From positions 1-24,790 of the IMG/VR virus record IMGVR_UViG_3300003937_000129: a stretch of DNA of 24,790 nt, one strand, 5' to 3'. The notes under the pieces are model-generated. The model was not told where the DNA came from and did no database searches. It saw nothing but the letters and a program-made list of their open reading frames with translations. Each line of letters begins with the position of its first letter. Position 1 is the first letter of the stretch. Origin of the DNA: a virus. The position numbers and the translations under genes were made by a program. Below are positions 1 through 10,500 of this stretch, in pieces.

Positions 1-2
1 TA

Positions 3-707
3 GGACTAGCTGCAGCATTTTTACCAGTGGTTGGAGCAATGCTTACTAAACAAAAAGATCTTGAAGAATATAAGTATACTCCTGGATTTGAAAGCCCTAT
101 AGTAGCAGGTAGAGTTAAGGGTCAAACATATGATGCCCCTAATCAAGACGCAGCTAGAGCAGCAGTATCTCGTTTATATACAGGACAAAACTTAGCGCTT
201 GATAGAGCAGGTCTAGGCCCTGGAGATCAAAGTAATAGACAACTTAATTATAGTAAATCTTTAAATGCCTTGTCAAATATAGGAGCACAAGAGTCTAAAG
301 ATAGATTAACAGCTGAAAATTTATCTAAGCAAAGTCAACAAAAAGCAGAAATGATGAATGTACAAAACGAGTTAAAAGCTGCTAGTGTAAACGCACAGAT
401 GATACAAAGAGAAGCAGCTAGAAAAGCAGCAGTTGATTCCGCTAATGTAACGGCAAAAAATATGAGAGAGAGTGAAAAAATTAGTAATAGAATGGCAATT
501 TTAAATACACTAGGTCAAGGTATAGGAACAGTAATGGGAGATAAAATGGCATTCGATTCACAGGAACGAATAGCTAAAGCATTTGGTTCAGATGGTATAT
601 ACCAAAGAGATATACTATCTAACTATTTAAGAAAGCAAAATCCTGGTGCGTCTGATGATGAAATTAATCTTCTGACGATAGAAACATTAAATAAATTGAA
701 ATCATAA
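3..707 (+). CDS. Partial small virion-region protein, hydrophobic N-terminal segment plus long helix
   Basis: The frame is open to the left edge, so the true start lies outside the window. A GTG at 27 is only an internal codon. The first visible codons encode a hydrophobic run, GLAAAFLPVVGAML, that could span or enter a membrane. A charged, alanine/glutamine-rich stretch from about base 280 to 505 looks like one long helix or coiled coil. A second short apolar patch (MAILNTLGQGIGTVMG) follows, then a polar tail. There is no cysteine. The stop TAA is one base from the next ATG, so it belongs to the operon of giant genes downstream. I do not recognise the family. By position it is probably a minor virion or ejection-related protein, which is inference. 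A holin-like role is possible but not supported by anything else seen. Confidence 0.75.
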   Translation, partial: GLAAAFLPVVGAMLTKQKDLEEYKYTPGFESPIVAGRVKGQTYDAPNQDAARAAVSRLYTGQNLALDRAGLGPGDQSNRQLNYSKSLNALSNIGAQESKDRLTAENLSKQSQQKAEMMNVQNELKAASVNAQMIQREAARKAAVDSANVTAKNMRESEKISNRMAILNTLGQGIGTVMGDKMAFDSQERIAKAFGSDGIYQRDILSNYLRKQNPGASDDEINLLTIETLNKLKS

Positions 708-708
708 A

Positions 709-3144
709 ATGGCAAAATACGAACTACAACCTATTCAATCAATGTACAGAGACACAGGATCTGTGCAGATTAATCAAATGAAAAGACAAGAGTTTTTATC
801 TAATTTACAAGCAGATAATACTTTAGCTACGTCTGTTATGAATATGGAGCACATGGAAGAAGATACAGAAGCAATAAATAATCTTGCAGATACTTATAAT
901 GGTAATATTAAAACTAGAAGTCAAAGAAAAGATTATGAAAATTTAGGTATGAGTATTAATAAAGATGCTATGGATTTTGTCAAAGATTATAATCCTTATA
1001 AGAAAAGCTTAGATTTACATAAGGCGTACAAAACAAGTTTAGATGAAGATTATGAAAACGGTAAAATAACTGCAGAAACAAGAGATGGTAGAATGAGGCA
1101 GTCTAGAATGAATTATCAAGGAATACAAAAAACTGCATCAGGAGTAGTAGATAGAGATTCTTATTTTAAAGGTGTAGGATATGTACAAGATGTTGACATA
1201 AATGAAGCTATTATAAATGAGTTTAAAGATGTAGATCCTAGAATGTTGGATTTAACAGATATAGAAACTTTAAGAGATGCGACGTTTAAAAATGTGTTTG
1301 ATAAAGACGCAGGAAAAGCTGTATGGCAAGTACAAAGCGGAGATAAAATTGAGGGTGTACCAGATCATGTAGTAGACAAAGTTATGAATCTTGTAATGAG
1401 TAGGTCTGATGTTAAAAACACATTAGCTCAACAAGCTGAATTAGAAACATTTGATACGCTTGATCCAGAAAAAGAATTTACTGATATAGTTAAAAACTAT
1501 AAGTCTCAAATTACTAAGTTAAAAAATAAAAAAGGCTTAGATAAAGATGGAGAGACAATAAGAGATAATTCCGTTACAAATTTAGAAGATTTAATTACTA
1601 ACTTAGAAAGAATTAAAGTAGAAAATAGTACTATAACTGCTTTAAAAAATAATAGATATATTGAACTGCAAGGTAATTATAGAGACATGGCAACAGGTAA
1701 ATATGCTTATGAAAATATAACAAGAGTTCTAAACTATAAATTATTAGATCCTGAAGGAGTAGGAGTAGGCAGTCAAGAAACTGTACCTACAGTTATAATG
1801 CAAGCTGGCGCACCAGATGCTTTATCTGCTGAGGCTATTGGAGGTCCTACTCGTATTGCTAAAGATAAATATATTGCTGAACAAGATGCAGTAATAAAAA
1901 GTGTTGTAGACAATGAAATCTATAGCACACTAGAAAGTCCTCTTCAATCTTTGTATAACGTTAATAGTGATGAAGAAATGGAATCTTTACTAACTCAGTT
2001 AGGGGACAATGCACCGGATAAGTCTATACTTATGAGAGATATAAACAAAGTTAAGCGTGCAAGAGATCAAAAAGATATTGTACTTAGACAGCTAGCAGAG
2101 GCTAAAGAACTAGTTAGAGGTGATCTTTCAGAACAAGAATACCATGAACAAGAATCTAAAGTATATGAAAATAGAGGCTATCCGCTTAACGATCCTCGAA
2201 GTTCTCATACCAATAGGAAAGAAATGTTAACGTTTGCAGATATTAAAGATATAATGATTGAGGAAGGTGTAATACCTGAAGGTTCTACAATTTATGAAGC
2301 ATTAGAAGCAATTTATTATGATCCAAATCCTGATGCAATTGGTGGTAGTGCTTATAGTAGCTCTTTATCTGTACCTAGCGTTGCTAAAATACTACATAAA
2401 AACTTAATAGCTAAAGGTGATATGTCACCTAATATTGATAAAAAACGATTAGATAAAAGTGATTTATCTTTACTTAAGGTGCAGCATATTTTAAGACAGG
2501 CAAAAATTAAATTTACTAAGAACACGGAAAAAGATAGAACAGCAATAGAAAACGATTTAAAAGATGCACAGATTAAATATGATGGACAAGTAGATTTATC
2601 ATTTGCAGATCCTGAAGATAAAACTAGAACTACTATACACAACGTTTTAAAAACAAGATCTTTACCTTCTGACGTACAAGTATTTGGAGCTAATGGTGAA
2701 AAAATAGCATTTGGTAAGTATATAGAAGAAGAGTTTGGAAGTAAAAATAATTATAAAATAATATACGAGCAAACAGGTTTAGTAAATGTAGCTAGTCCTG
2801 ATGGAAGTGCATTAATTAGAGTTGTAGTACAAGACTTAGGTAATTCTAATAAAGACGAACACACAGGTAAAACTAAATCTATTTTTATTAATGCTAATGA
2901 ATTACAATCTCAAAGTATTACTAAGTTTACAAATGATGTTCCATATAAAGTAGAAAGACTTTGGGGAACTGGTAGAGCTGGAGATTTAAGAAAATGGCCT
3001 GTACCAGTCTTTGATGGAAGTGTTGTATTTGATTATGCTAATGATGAGATTATAATAGATGGTAAACCATATACATCAAAAGTAGGTAAAGAAAAGTTAA
3101 CAGAGTATATTAGAGAAAAAGAACTAAACGAGTATATATATTAA
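709..3144 (+). CDS. 811-residue protein of unknown function, probably virion-associated
   Basis: This is a complete frame that starts ATG one base after the previous stop and ends one base before the next ATG, so it is cotranscribed and probably translationally coupled. The protein is polar and mostly helical in appearance. Residues about 1-130 are rich in Met, Gln, Asp and Lys, and Lys/Glu-rich helices recur near residues 260-320 and 600-640. The last 150 residues are richer in Val, Ile and Gly and look like a beta domain. I see no signal peptide, membrane segment, catalytic motif or cysteine. I do not recognise a family. It lies directly upstream of the packaged RNA polymerase module, where crAss-like phages keep large virion or cargo proteins. 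A structural, cargo or ejection role is therefore inferred from context only. Confidence 0.8.
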   Translation: MAKYELQPIQSMYRDTGSVQINQMKRQEFLSNLQADNTLATSVMNMEHMEEDTEAINNLADTYNGNIKTRSQRKDYENLGMSINKDAMDFVKDYNPYKKSLDLHKAYKTSLDEDYENGKITAETRDGRMRQSRMNYQGIQKTASGVVDRDSYFKGVGYVQDVDINEAIINEFKDVDPRMLDLTDIETLRDATFKNVFDKDAGKAVWQVQSGDKIEGVPDHVVDKVMNLVMSRSDVKNTLAQQAELETFDTLDPEKEFTDIVKNYKSQITKLKNKKGLDKDGETIRDNSVTNLEDLITNLERIKVENSTITALKNNRYIELQGNYRDMATGKYAYENITRVLNYKLLDPEGVGVGSQETVPTVIMQAGAPDALSAEAIGGPTRIAKDKYIAEQDAVIKSVVDNEIYSTLESPLQSLYNVNSDEEMESLLTQLGDNAPDKSILMRDINKVKRARDQKDIVLRQLAEAKELVRGDLSEQEYHEQESKVYENRGYPLNDPRSSHTNRKEMLTFADIKDIMIEEGVIPEGSTIYEALEAIYYDPNPDAIGGSAYSSSLSVPSVAKILHKNLIAKGDMSPNIDKKRLDKSDLSLLKVQHILRQAKIKFTKNTEKDRTAIENDLKDAQIKYDGQVDLSFADPEDKTRTTIHNVLKTRSLPSDVQVFGANGEKIAFGKYIEEEFGSKNNYKIIYEQTGLVNVASPDGSALIRVVVQDLGNSNKDEHTGKTKSIFINANELQSQSITKFTNDVPYKVERLWGTGRAGDLRKWPVPVFDGSVVFDYANDEIIIDGKPYTSKVGKEKLTEYIREKELNEYIY

Positions 3145-3145
3145 T

Positions 3146-6100
3146 ATGTCAATAATTGTAAAATTAAATAAGGAAACAAACCTGCCTGTATCAAAAGTAT
3201 CTGAGAATTTTGACAATCCTTTTTATATAACACAGGATAAACTTAAAACTGTAGGAGATTATACTAATCCTTATGGACAATTAGACCCTTTTGATTCTAT
3301 AAATTTTACAAACATATACACTGATGATTTAAGTAAGTATAGAAAGTATGATGTACCTACTACAAGAAACTTTAATTGGGACGAACAAAGAGCTAAAAAT
3401 CAAGGAACTGGAGAAAAGTGGCTTAATGGTTTTACTAAAGCAATAGTTACAACTGTAGGAGCTGTTACAGAAAATACATTAGGTGTATTAGCAGGGCTTG
3501 GAGAAATGGCTTTTGGTTCAGGATATTACTATGATAACTTTATAGGTCAAAGTATAGATAAAGCTAATGATTGGATGCGTGAAGCTATGCCTAACTATAA
3601 AACCCAGGCAGAGATAGATATGCCTACTGGGCAAAAACTAGGTACTGCTAACTTTTGGGCTGATACAGTATTAAACGGTGCAGGATATAGTTTAGGGTCT
3701 ATTGCTACTATGTTTTTAACAGGTGGTACAGGCCTTATTGCTAGAGGAGTTAATTTAGCATCTAAATCTCAAAAACTTCAGAGTATGTATCAAGTGTCAA
3801 AAGCTATTACAACTGGTACACAACTAGCAGATAAAACTTTTAAAGCTTCTAAAGCAAAAGGATTACTTACTGCTGCTAATACTGTAGAAATGGGTTTGTA
3901 TATGTCTTTAGCAGAAGCATCTGTAGAAGCAAGGGAGGCGCAAAAACAAGCATATGAAGGACTTGTAGAAAAAGAATTAGAAAGACTAGACTTAACAAAT
4001 GAAAGAGATCTAGGAGAAGAACGCCTTGCAAAAATATTAGAAGCATCATATGCTGCAGGTAATACAGATTTTATTACACAGCTCCCAGTATTAGCCGGTA
4101 CCAATCTATTTATGTTTGGTAAGCAAGTAGCAGGATTTAAAACAGCATCTAAAATAAATAGAGACGTAGCTTTAGATGCCGCTACTAGCCAAGTTATAAA
4201 TACAGTAGGGCAACGAGGACTGTTTAGATCTGCATTATCTAGATTAAAACCTTTTGCTCAGGGCTCTTTAACTGAAGCATTCCAGGAAGGATGGCAGTTT
4301 GCTAGTAAAGTAGGAGCAGTAGATTATCACACAGATAAATATTATAATTCTGGATTTGAAGATGCAACTGAATCTATACTACAAGGGCTTAATGAAACAT
4401 TTGGAACACAAGAAGGTTTAGAGTCTATGTTAGTTGGAGCTATAGTAGGGGGAGGTATTTCCGGTGTTACTAGCGCAGTGCAAAGACCCTATGCTCAAAG
4501 AAAAGAAAAAGCACAATATTTAACTGATCTTTTAAATGGAGGGTTTTTAAAAAATGCTGCTAATAAAGGACAAACAGCAAATGCAATGACAATAGCATTG
4601 CAGCAAATGGAACAGGCAAGAGAAGCTGGTGATATAAAAAAGTTTAAAGATGCACAAAATAAACTTATTACTTACAATGCATTTGAAGCATTAGAAAATG
4701 GAGGATTTGATGTGTTCATGGAAAAGCTAGATGATGCAGCGTCTTTAGAAGATGCAGAGTTTGCTAAAGCTTTTGGATATGATCCTACAAAATCTATAGA
4801 AGAACAAACAAGTACTCCTAGTAATCCAGCAGGTAAGTCAAAACAAGATATAATAAATGGAGCTAGGAAAAAATTTAAAGCTTTTAAAGAAACCTATGAT
4901 AGTATAAACGAAGAGTTTCCTCCAGCAGACAGAACAACCGGTCTTCCTAGAATGCGTATGACTCAAGAAGAAAGAGACGCAGAGGACACTGTTTTCAATA
5001 ATAAAGAAAACTTACGTGCGCAGCTTATACTAAACATGTCTAACATTAAAGATAGAAATAGAAGACTTAAAAGTATAGGTGATAACATGCAAGCTTTACT
5101 AGAAAGCTCAGTTAATTTAAATAATGGGGCTGGTTTAAACATGAAATACACTTTAGCATTACCTAACTATGGTAAAGAAAGCGCTGAAGATTATAATGCT
5201 ACAGAAGAATTAGGACTTACAGCAAAACGTCTTAGAGAAATAGATACTATGCTTCTTAAAAACAATGTAGATCCTAAAATAATAAAACAGTTTAGAAAAA
5301 ATGCTCAAGATTATTTAGGTTTATTAGCTCAAAATAATAAAGCTGTTGAAGCACATATAAGACTTAGTTCAGACAACTTTGAACAAGCAGAGTTTCAAAA
5401 AGAAGTAACAAAAAATGTAGCTGCTGCAAAACAAAGAGCAAAAGACTCTGAAAATAAAAAAGCTGTTGAAGAGGCTAAGACTAGTGAAGAGGTTAAAAAT
5501 AATGTAAAAGATCCTCAAGGAGAAGCAAAAGTAGATGCACAAAAAAAATATAATGAGCTTAAACGTGAAGAAGATGAGGCAACAATTAAATATTTAGATA
5601 GAGATAAAGGCCTTCCTGTAGCTAATAGACTTAAACTACTTAAATCTATAGACACTTCTAAACTATCAGACACAGAGAGAGCAGGACTAGTTAGAGCAAT
5701 TGATAGGCTAGAAGAAATAAATAAAAGAGACGAAACTACAGCAGCAGAAGTACAAGAAGATCCAAATGAACAATCAATATCAGATATATTAGAACAAGAA
5801 GAAGATGTAACTGAGCAAGAAACTGCGCCTCCAAAAAGAAGAGTAATATTAGACACTGATCAATTAGAAATTTTTGATGATGTTAGTGTAGAAAACGATA
5901 ATGCAGAAACCCCTGTTTTAGATTTAGAACTAGCAGTAGATCCTACTATGTGGGTGAACAACATGAAAATAGGGGTAGATGAAAATGGCGTGCCTGATGG
6001 ATCAACCGGTGACACTATAAATGATAAACCTATATTAATTAGCATGGATCCTTTATTAGGAGATGTAGCAGGATTAGAAGTAGAATTTGTAATAATAGAA

Positions 6101-7558
6101 AATGATTTTTTTGTAGAAAACCACAAAGGTAAACCAACAGAAATTGAACAAATACCTATTTATGTAAAGGTAGGAGATACAATAGTAGGTAAACTACAAG
6201 CTAATAAGAGTGAAGAAAGAAAAGCTTTAGTACAAAAAATACAAGCAGGTCAAAAAGTAACTACAAAAATAGCAGAGGTAGTTGCTAATAATTATAATAA
6301 TGCTGTGTTATCAGAAGCTGCAAATACTAAATATTTCTTTAATATAAAAGATGTAATAGGTAATGGTAAAACTGAAAATGTACTACTAGCATTTACCGCA
6401 GGAGGAACCTCTGCTTCTGCACAACCAGAAGTTATACAATGGGAAATAGCAACGGTTAGTGAAGAAAAAAATCAAGCAGATTTACCTCAAATAAGAAGAG
6501 AAGCACAGCGTGAACAAGCAGAGGGAAGAATGGATCAGATAGCTGTAGTTGTAAGGCCAGAAAATGTACCAGGCGGTAAGGCAAGAGTATACATACTAAG
6601 CACAGCTAATCTATCTCCTGCATCAAAATTAAAAGTGTTAGACTTAATAAAAGAAAAGAACTATGATACAGCTAGACAGATTGTAGCAACTAGTATAATA
6701 AAAAGTAGTAGTAATCCTAGACATTTAGACTTTAGTGCTTTTGAAAACGGAGATAAATATATAGTGTACTATAGTCCTAAACTTAGAAAGCTTATACGTA
6801 TTAATGAAAATGAGATGGTTAAAGCTTTAGACAACAATAAAGCATTTTTTGATCTTGTAGAAGTAGTAGATGCATCAGGTGATAATACTACAAGAAGTAG
6901 GTATGAAAGTAAAGGTAAACGAGATACAGAGAGTTTAAAATTTAATTTAGCAGAAGACTTTGCAGTATTTTTAAATAATAAAAAATATCACGTAGATAAA
7001 GGGTTTGCTAATAGTACAGAAGAATATACTAGTCCTACAAATCCAAGTAATACTTATGATAACTATCAAGAATATTTATTTAGTAGTCAAGAAGTAGGAG
7101 ATAGAGTAGAAGGAGATGGGCATTTTTCTATACTTAGTATTGATGCTGTTAAGATAGGTGAAAGTTTATTTAATAATCCTAAAGTTACATTTGAAAGAGG
7201 TGATATATTAGGAGAAACAAAACAGGAAATTATAGATAAAGAGGAATTAAAACCACCAGTAGAATTAGATTTACCTGGATTTGAACTACAGTCTTTAGTT
7301 GCAGAAAGAGAAAAAGCAATTAAAAATATAATAGGTATTACTAGCATTAGGAAAGGAAAGAAAACCGATACCTACATGGTAAACCTTCCAATAAGAGGTG
7401 TGCGTATAAAAGATTCTAATACTGAGCAAGGTGTTATTGACCAAATTGATGCAATATTTGACCCTTTAATGGAAAAAGCTTTAAAACCAACAAAAAGTAA
7501 AACAGTATCTCCGCAAGGGTTTAAAGATAAATTTAACAAAAAGAATTGTAAAAAATGA
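3146..7558 (+). CDS. 1470-residue giant protein with glycine-rich hydrophobic segments, candidate ejected cargo protein
   Basis: This is a complete frame that ends in TGA overlapping the ATG of the RNA polymerase gene (ATGA, 7555-7558). Three apolar, glycine-rich segments stand out: residues about 99-125, 175-200 and 429-446 (LVGAIVGGGISGVTSAV). Residues about 750-820 form a Lys/Glu/Ala-rich coiled-coil-like stretch. Residues about 855-925 are acidic and low in complexity, probably a flexible linker. The C-terminal 500 residues look more globular, with beta-rich patches. The only cysteine is C1468, three residues from the end (NCKK). There is no recognisable enzyme motif. Amphipathic or apolar segments in a giant protein beside a virion polymerase suggest a cargo protein that enters or crosses the host envelope during DNA ejection, by analogy with internal-core proteins of podoviruses. 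That role is inference. Confidence 0.8.
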   Translation: MSIIVKLNKETNLPVSKVSENFDNPFYITQDKLKTVGDYTNPYGQLDPFDSINFTNIYTDDLSKYRKYDVPTTRNFNWDEQRAKNQGTGEKWLNGFTKAIVTTVGAVTENTLGVLAGLGEMAFGSGYYYDNFIGQSIDKANDWMREAMPNYKTQAEIDMPTGQKLGTANFWADTVLNGAGYSLGSIATMFLTGGTGLIARGVNLASKSQKLQSMYQVSKAITTGTQLADKTFKASKAKGLLTAANTVEMGLYMSLAEASVEAREAQKQAYEGLVEKELERLDLTNERDLGEERLAKILEASYAAGNTDFITQLPVLAGTNLFMFGKQVAGFKTASKINRDVALDAATSQVINTVGQRGLFRSALSRLKPFAQGSLTEAFQEGWQFASKVGAVDYHTDKYYNSGFEDATESILQGLNETFGTQEGLESMLVGAIVGGGISGVTSAVQRPYAQRKEKAQYLTDLLNGGFLKNAANKGQTANAMTIALQQMEQAREAGDIKKFKDAQNKLITYNAFEALENGGFDVFMEKLDDAASLEDAEFAKAFGYDPTKSIEEQTSTPSNPAGKSKQDIINGARKKFKAFKETYDSINEEFPPADRTTGLPRMRMTQEERDAEDTVFNNKENLRAQLILNMSNIKDRNRRLKSIGDNMQALLESSVNLNNGAGLNMKYTLALPNYGKESAEDYNATEELGLTAKRLREIDTMLLKNNVDPKIIKQFRKNAQDYLGLLAQNNKAVEAHIRLSSDNFEQAEFQKEVTKNVAAAKQRAKDSENKKAVEEAKTSEEVKNNVKDPQGEAKVDAQKKYNELKREEDEATIKYLDRDKGLPVANRLKLLKSIDTSKLSDTERAGLVRAIDRLEEINKRDETTAAEVQEDPNEQSISDILEQEEDVTEQETAPPKRRVILDTDQLEIFDDVSVENDNAETPVLDLELAVDPTMWVNNMKIGVDENGVPDGSTGDTINDKPILISMDPLLGDVAGLEVEFVIIENDFFVENHKGKPTEIEQIPIYVKVGDTIVGKLQANKSEERKALVQKIQAGQKVTTKIAEVVANNYNNAVLSEAANTKYFFNIKDVIGNGKTENVLLAFTAGGTSASAQPEVIQWEIATVSEEKNQADLPQIRREAQREQAEGRMDQIAVVVRPENVPGGKARVYILSTANLSPASKLKVLDLIKEKNYDTARQIVATSIIKSSSNPRHLDFSAFENGDKYIVYYSPKLRKLIRINENEMVKALDNNKAFFDLVEVVDASGDNTTRSRYESKGKRDTESLKFNLAEDFAVFLNNKKYHVDKGFANSTEEYTSPTNPSNTYDNYQEYLFSSQEVGDRVEGDGHFSILSIDAVKIGESLFNNPKVTFERGDILGETKQEIIDKEELKPPVELDLPGFELQSLVAEREKAIKNIIGITSIRKGKKTDTYMVNLPIRGVRIKDSNTEQGVIDQIDAIFDPLMEKALKPTKSKTVSPQGFKDKFNKKNCKK

Positions 7559-10500
7559 GTTGTAGAATAGAAAATGGTAGAGCCATATTACCTAATGGTA
7601 AAGATTCAAAACTTTTAAAAGATTTAAGAGATGCTGTAGGGTCTAATGCAGAAGCAGAAGCTATGTACGAAAGTATATATGGAGAAGAATTTAAAAAGTT
7701 CTATGGGTTTGATTTTGAAAAACAAGATATATCACAAATAGAAAGATTTGCTAACAACTTAGATGAAAATAATGAGCCTAGATTATTTGCTGGTATAGGC
7801 ATCTATGAGTTTTTAAATAGTAAAATGAAAAGTTTTCCTGTTTCTATGGTAGATAAACAACAGAGTAGAGTATTAGATCTAAATAGAACAGAAGTAGAAA
7901 ATGCAGAAATACAATCAGAACTTATAAATACTCTTATAGGATTTACAAATACTTTAAAAATAAAAGCAGGAGTTGATAATGCTGATATTATATTTAATAC
8001 TTTAAAAGATAAAACTTTATTAGCAGCATTTAATAATACTATAGACATTGAAAAAGCTAAAGAGTTATTTAAAATTCTTAACATGGGTGAGAATGGCTAT
8101 GATAACTTTATAAAAAAGATAGAAGAAGAAAATATAAGTTTAGCCCCTATGTTTGATGTATTTATAAGTGCATATGATCAGTGGGAATCTAAACAAGATG
8201 CGTTAGGTAATACACAAACTATAGGAGTTAGAGACATATTAAAAGATAGTTTCTCTAGGTATAATATGAGACTACGAAATGGAGAGTCTATACTAGAAGA
8301 ACTAGACGACGAATTTGTAAGAGTATACAATAACTCTAGATTACAAGATAATCCACAAAACAAACTATCTGCAAAAGCAAAAGCTATTTTAAGTAATATT
8401 TCGGTTGGTGAAAATAGTTTAGGCTTTCCTGAAACTTTACCTACAGACAGAGTGTATGCTATTGTAGCAGAAGCAGCAGTAGGTCAACCAGACTTTGAAG
8501 AAATGATCTCTAGGCTAGACTATCTTTCTGTTTATAAACCAGAAGTAAAAGCAATTGTAACTAAATTATTATCATTAAAACCTGGAGAAAAAGCAGCTAT
8601 ATTTTCTGCTTTTAAAAATACATATAAAAAATTCTTATTGTTTAAAAAAGAAAAAACAAATAAGTATGGAGTTAGAAATCTTATTATAAATTCTAATCAA
8701 AGTAATGTTGCTATAAGAGCTAAAAGAAACTTTAGAGATAACTCTACTGAATATGGAATAAATAATCCAAGAGCTGTTTATATCTCAGAGCAAGATAAAC
8801 TATCGGTTAAACCAGAAAAAGTAAAACGTATTAGAAAAGCATGGGACATTGTAAAACAAGCTGAAGGTAAAGAAGAGTGGACTGAGCAGCAGTTAGACGC
8901 TTTAGGAACTTATCTTTGGGAACTGGGTATGAATTATGGACCTACTTTAGAAAGTACACAAAATAATATAAAATCGTATTACACAAATGGTAATGAGTCT
9001 AGAATAACGAAAGGAGATTTATTATCATCTTTTGTATTTGAGCCTAATAAAAATTTTGAAAAACTTATTAAACTATTAGAAACTACTCCGTCACAAAACT
9101 TTCATGACAAAGAAGGAAGTATAGTAACAAAAATAGCAGGGCTTTCTATACTCTTTGACAGTCAGCCTTTTGGAACATTTATTAGTGGTACAAATAAGCA
9201 GTACTACCCTGTAAATTTACCAACAGCTGTTGATGAATTAACAGAGTTGTTTAATGACCCTAAACAAATATATGAACTTAGACAATTTGTACAGTCTTTA
9301 AAAGAAGATCCTTTTTTTAATCCTGGTGTAAATAAATATAAATCTGTATTATTAAGAGCTTTAACTAGCCCTAAAGGAAATGCAAAAGAAAATTTTATAG
9401 CGTATGTATTAGATTCATATAAAGATGGTACAAAAGATGCAGTAGATTATTCTTCTCAAAATGATAAGACATCATTAAAAGAAAGGTTAATAGGTTATGT
9501 AAACAGAAACAGCGCTTATTCTTTATCTGCTTTACATATACAAGCAGACCGTAGACAAATGGGATTTATACAAGTACCTAAAATATCTAGACTTTCTTCT
9601 TTTGGTATTACATTAAGTAGAACAGAAATAATAGAAGGACTTATAATACAAGACTTAGCTAGAATAGATCAGGCCAATAAACTTTTAAAAACTAAAGATG
9701 AATCTAAAATTATAGAAGGGTATCACTATAAAAAAGGATCTGATAAGTATGCAAAAGATGGTTCAGTATACACAATGACACAAATTTATGGTTTAGTAAA
9801 TACAAAAATACATGCTTTACAAGATATGTCTGATCTACTTGATAACTTTCTTGCAGGTAATCAAAATACAGATAGCGCTCTATTTAAAAAATTACTTGCA
9901 GAAAAAGTACAAGAAGTTGAAGACATGTTAACTGGGTTTGAACAAGACTTAGAAACTAAATTAACTAGTTTTGATGTACAATTAGTCAGAGATGTAGATT
10001 CTAATTTAAATAACAATGAAAAGAAATCAGCATTTATTAAAGATTTTATTTTTGATGAGTTTGTAAATAGAATAGAAATAACTAAACTATTAAGAAGTGG
10101 ATATTCTTTTGCAAAAGATGAGGCAGATTTTTACAAACGTATGGGACTTGTAAATACGCCTGGTACTAAATTAGCTATACAAGGATTTGATGAAAACGAT
10201 ACACAGTATGGAATGATGCCTAAGTATAACGCCTTGGTAATTAAAGACTTTGATTTTCAAGATAGAGAAAGAGCAATAGAAGTTGTAGAAACTTTAAAAC
10301 GTAATGGACTCTCAGAAGAAATTGCTAATAAATATTTACCAAAATCTGAGCTAAATGAAGATGGAGTTAATAAATCAGATGCACAGTCTTTTATTAGTGT
10401 AGACATGTACCGCGGGATCATGCAAGGTATGGGTCAATGGACACAAGAAGATGAAAATGCATATAAAGTATATTTACAAGGAGGTGGTTATAATAGACCG

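Noticed and set aside
27-29. GTG as the start of the first gene
   Set aside because: The same frame continues open to base 3 with a hydrophobic coding run, so the gene begins outside the window.
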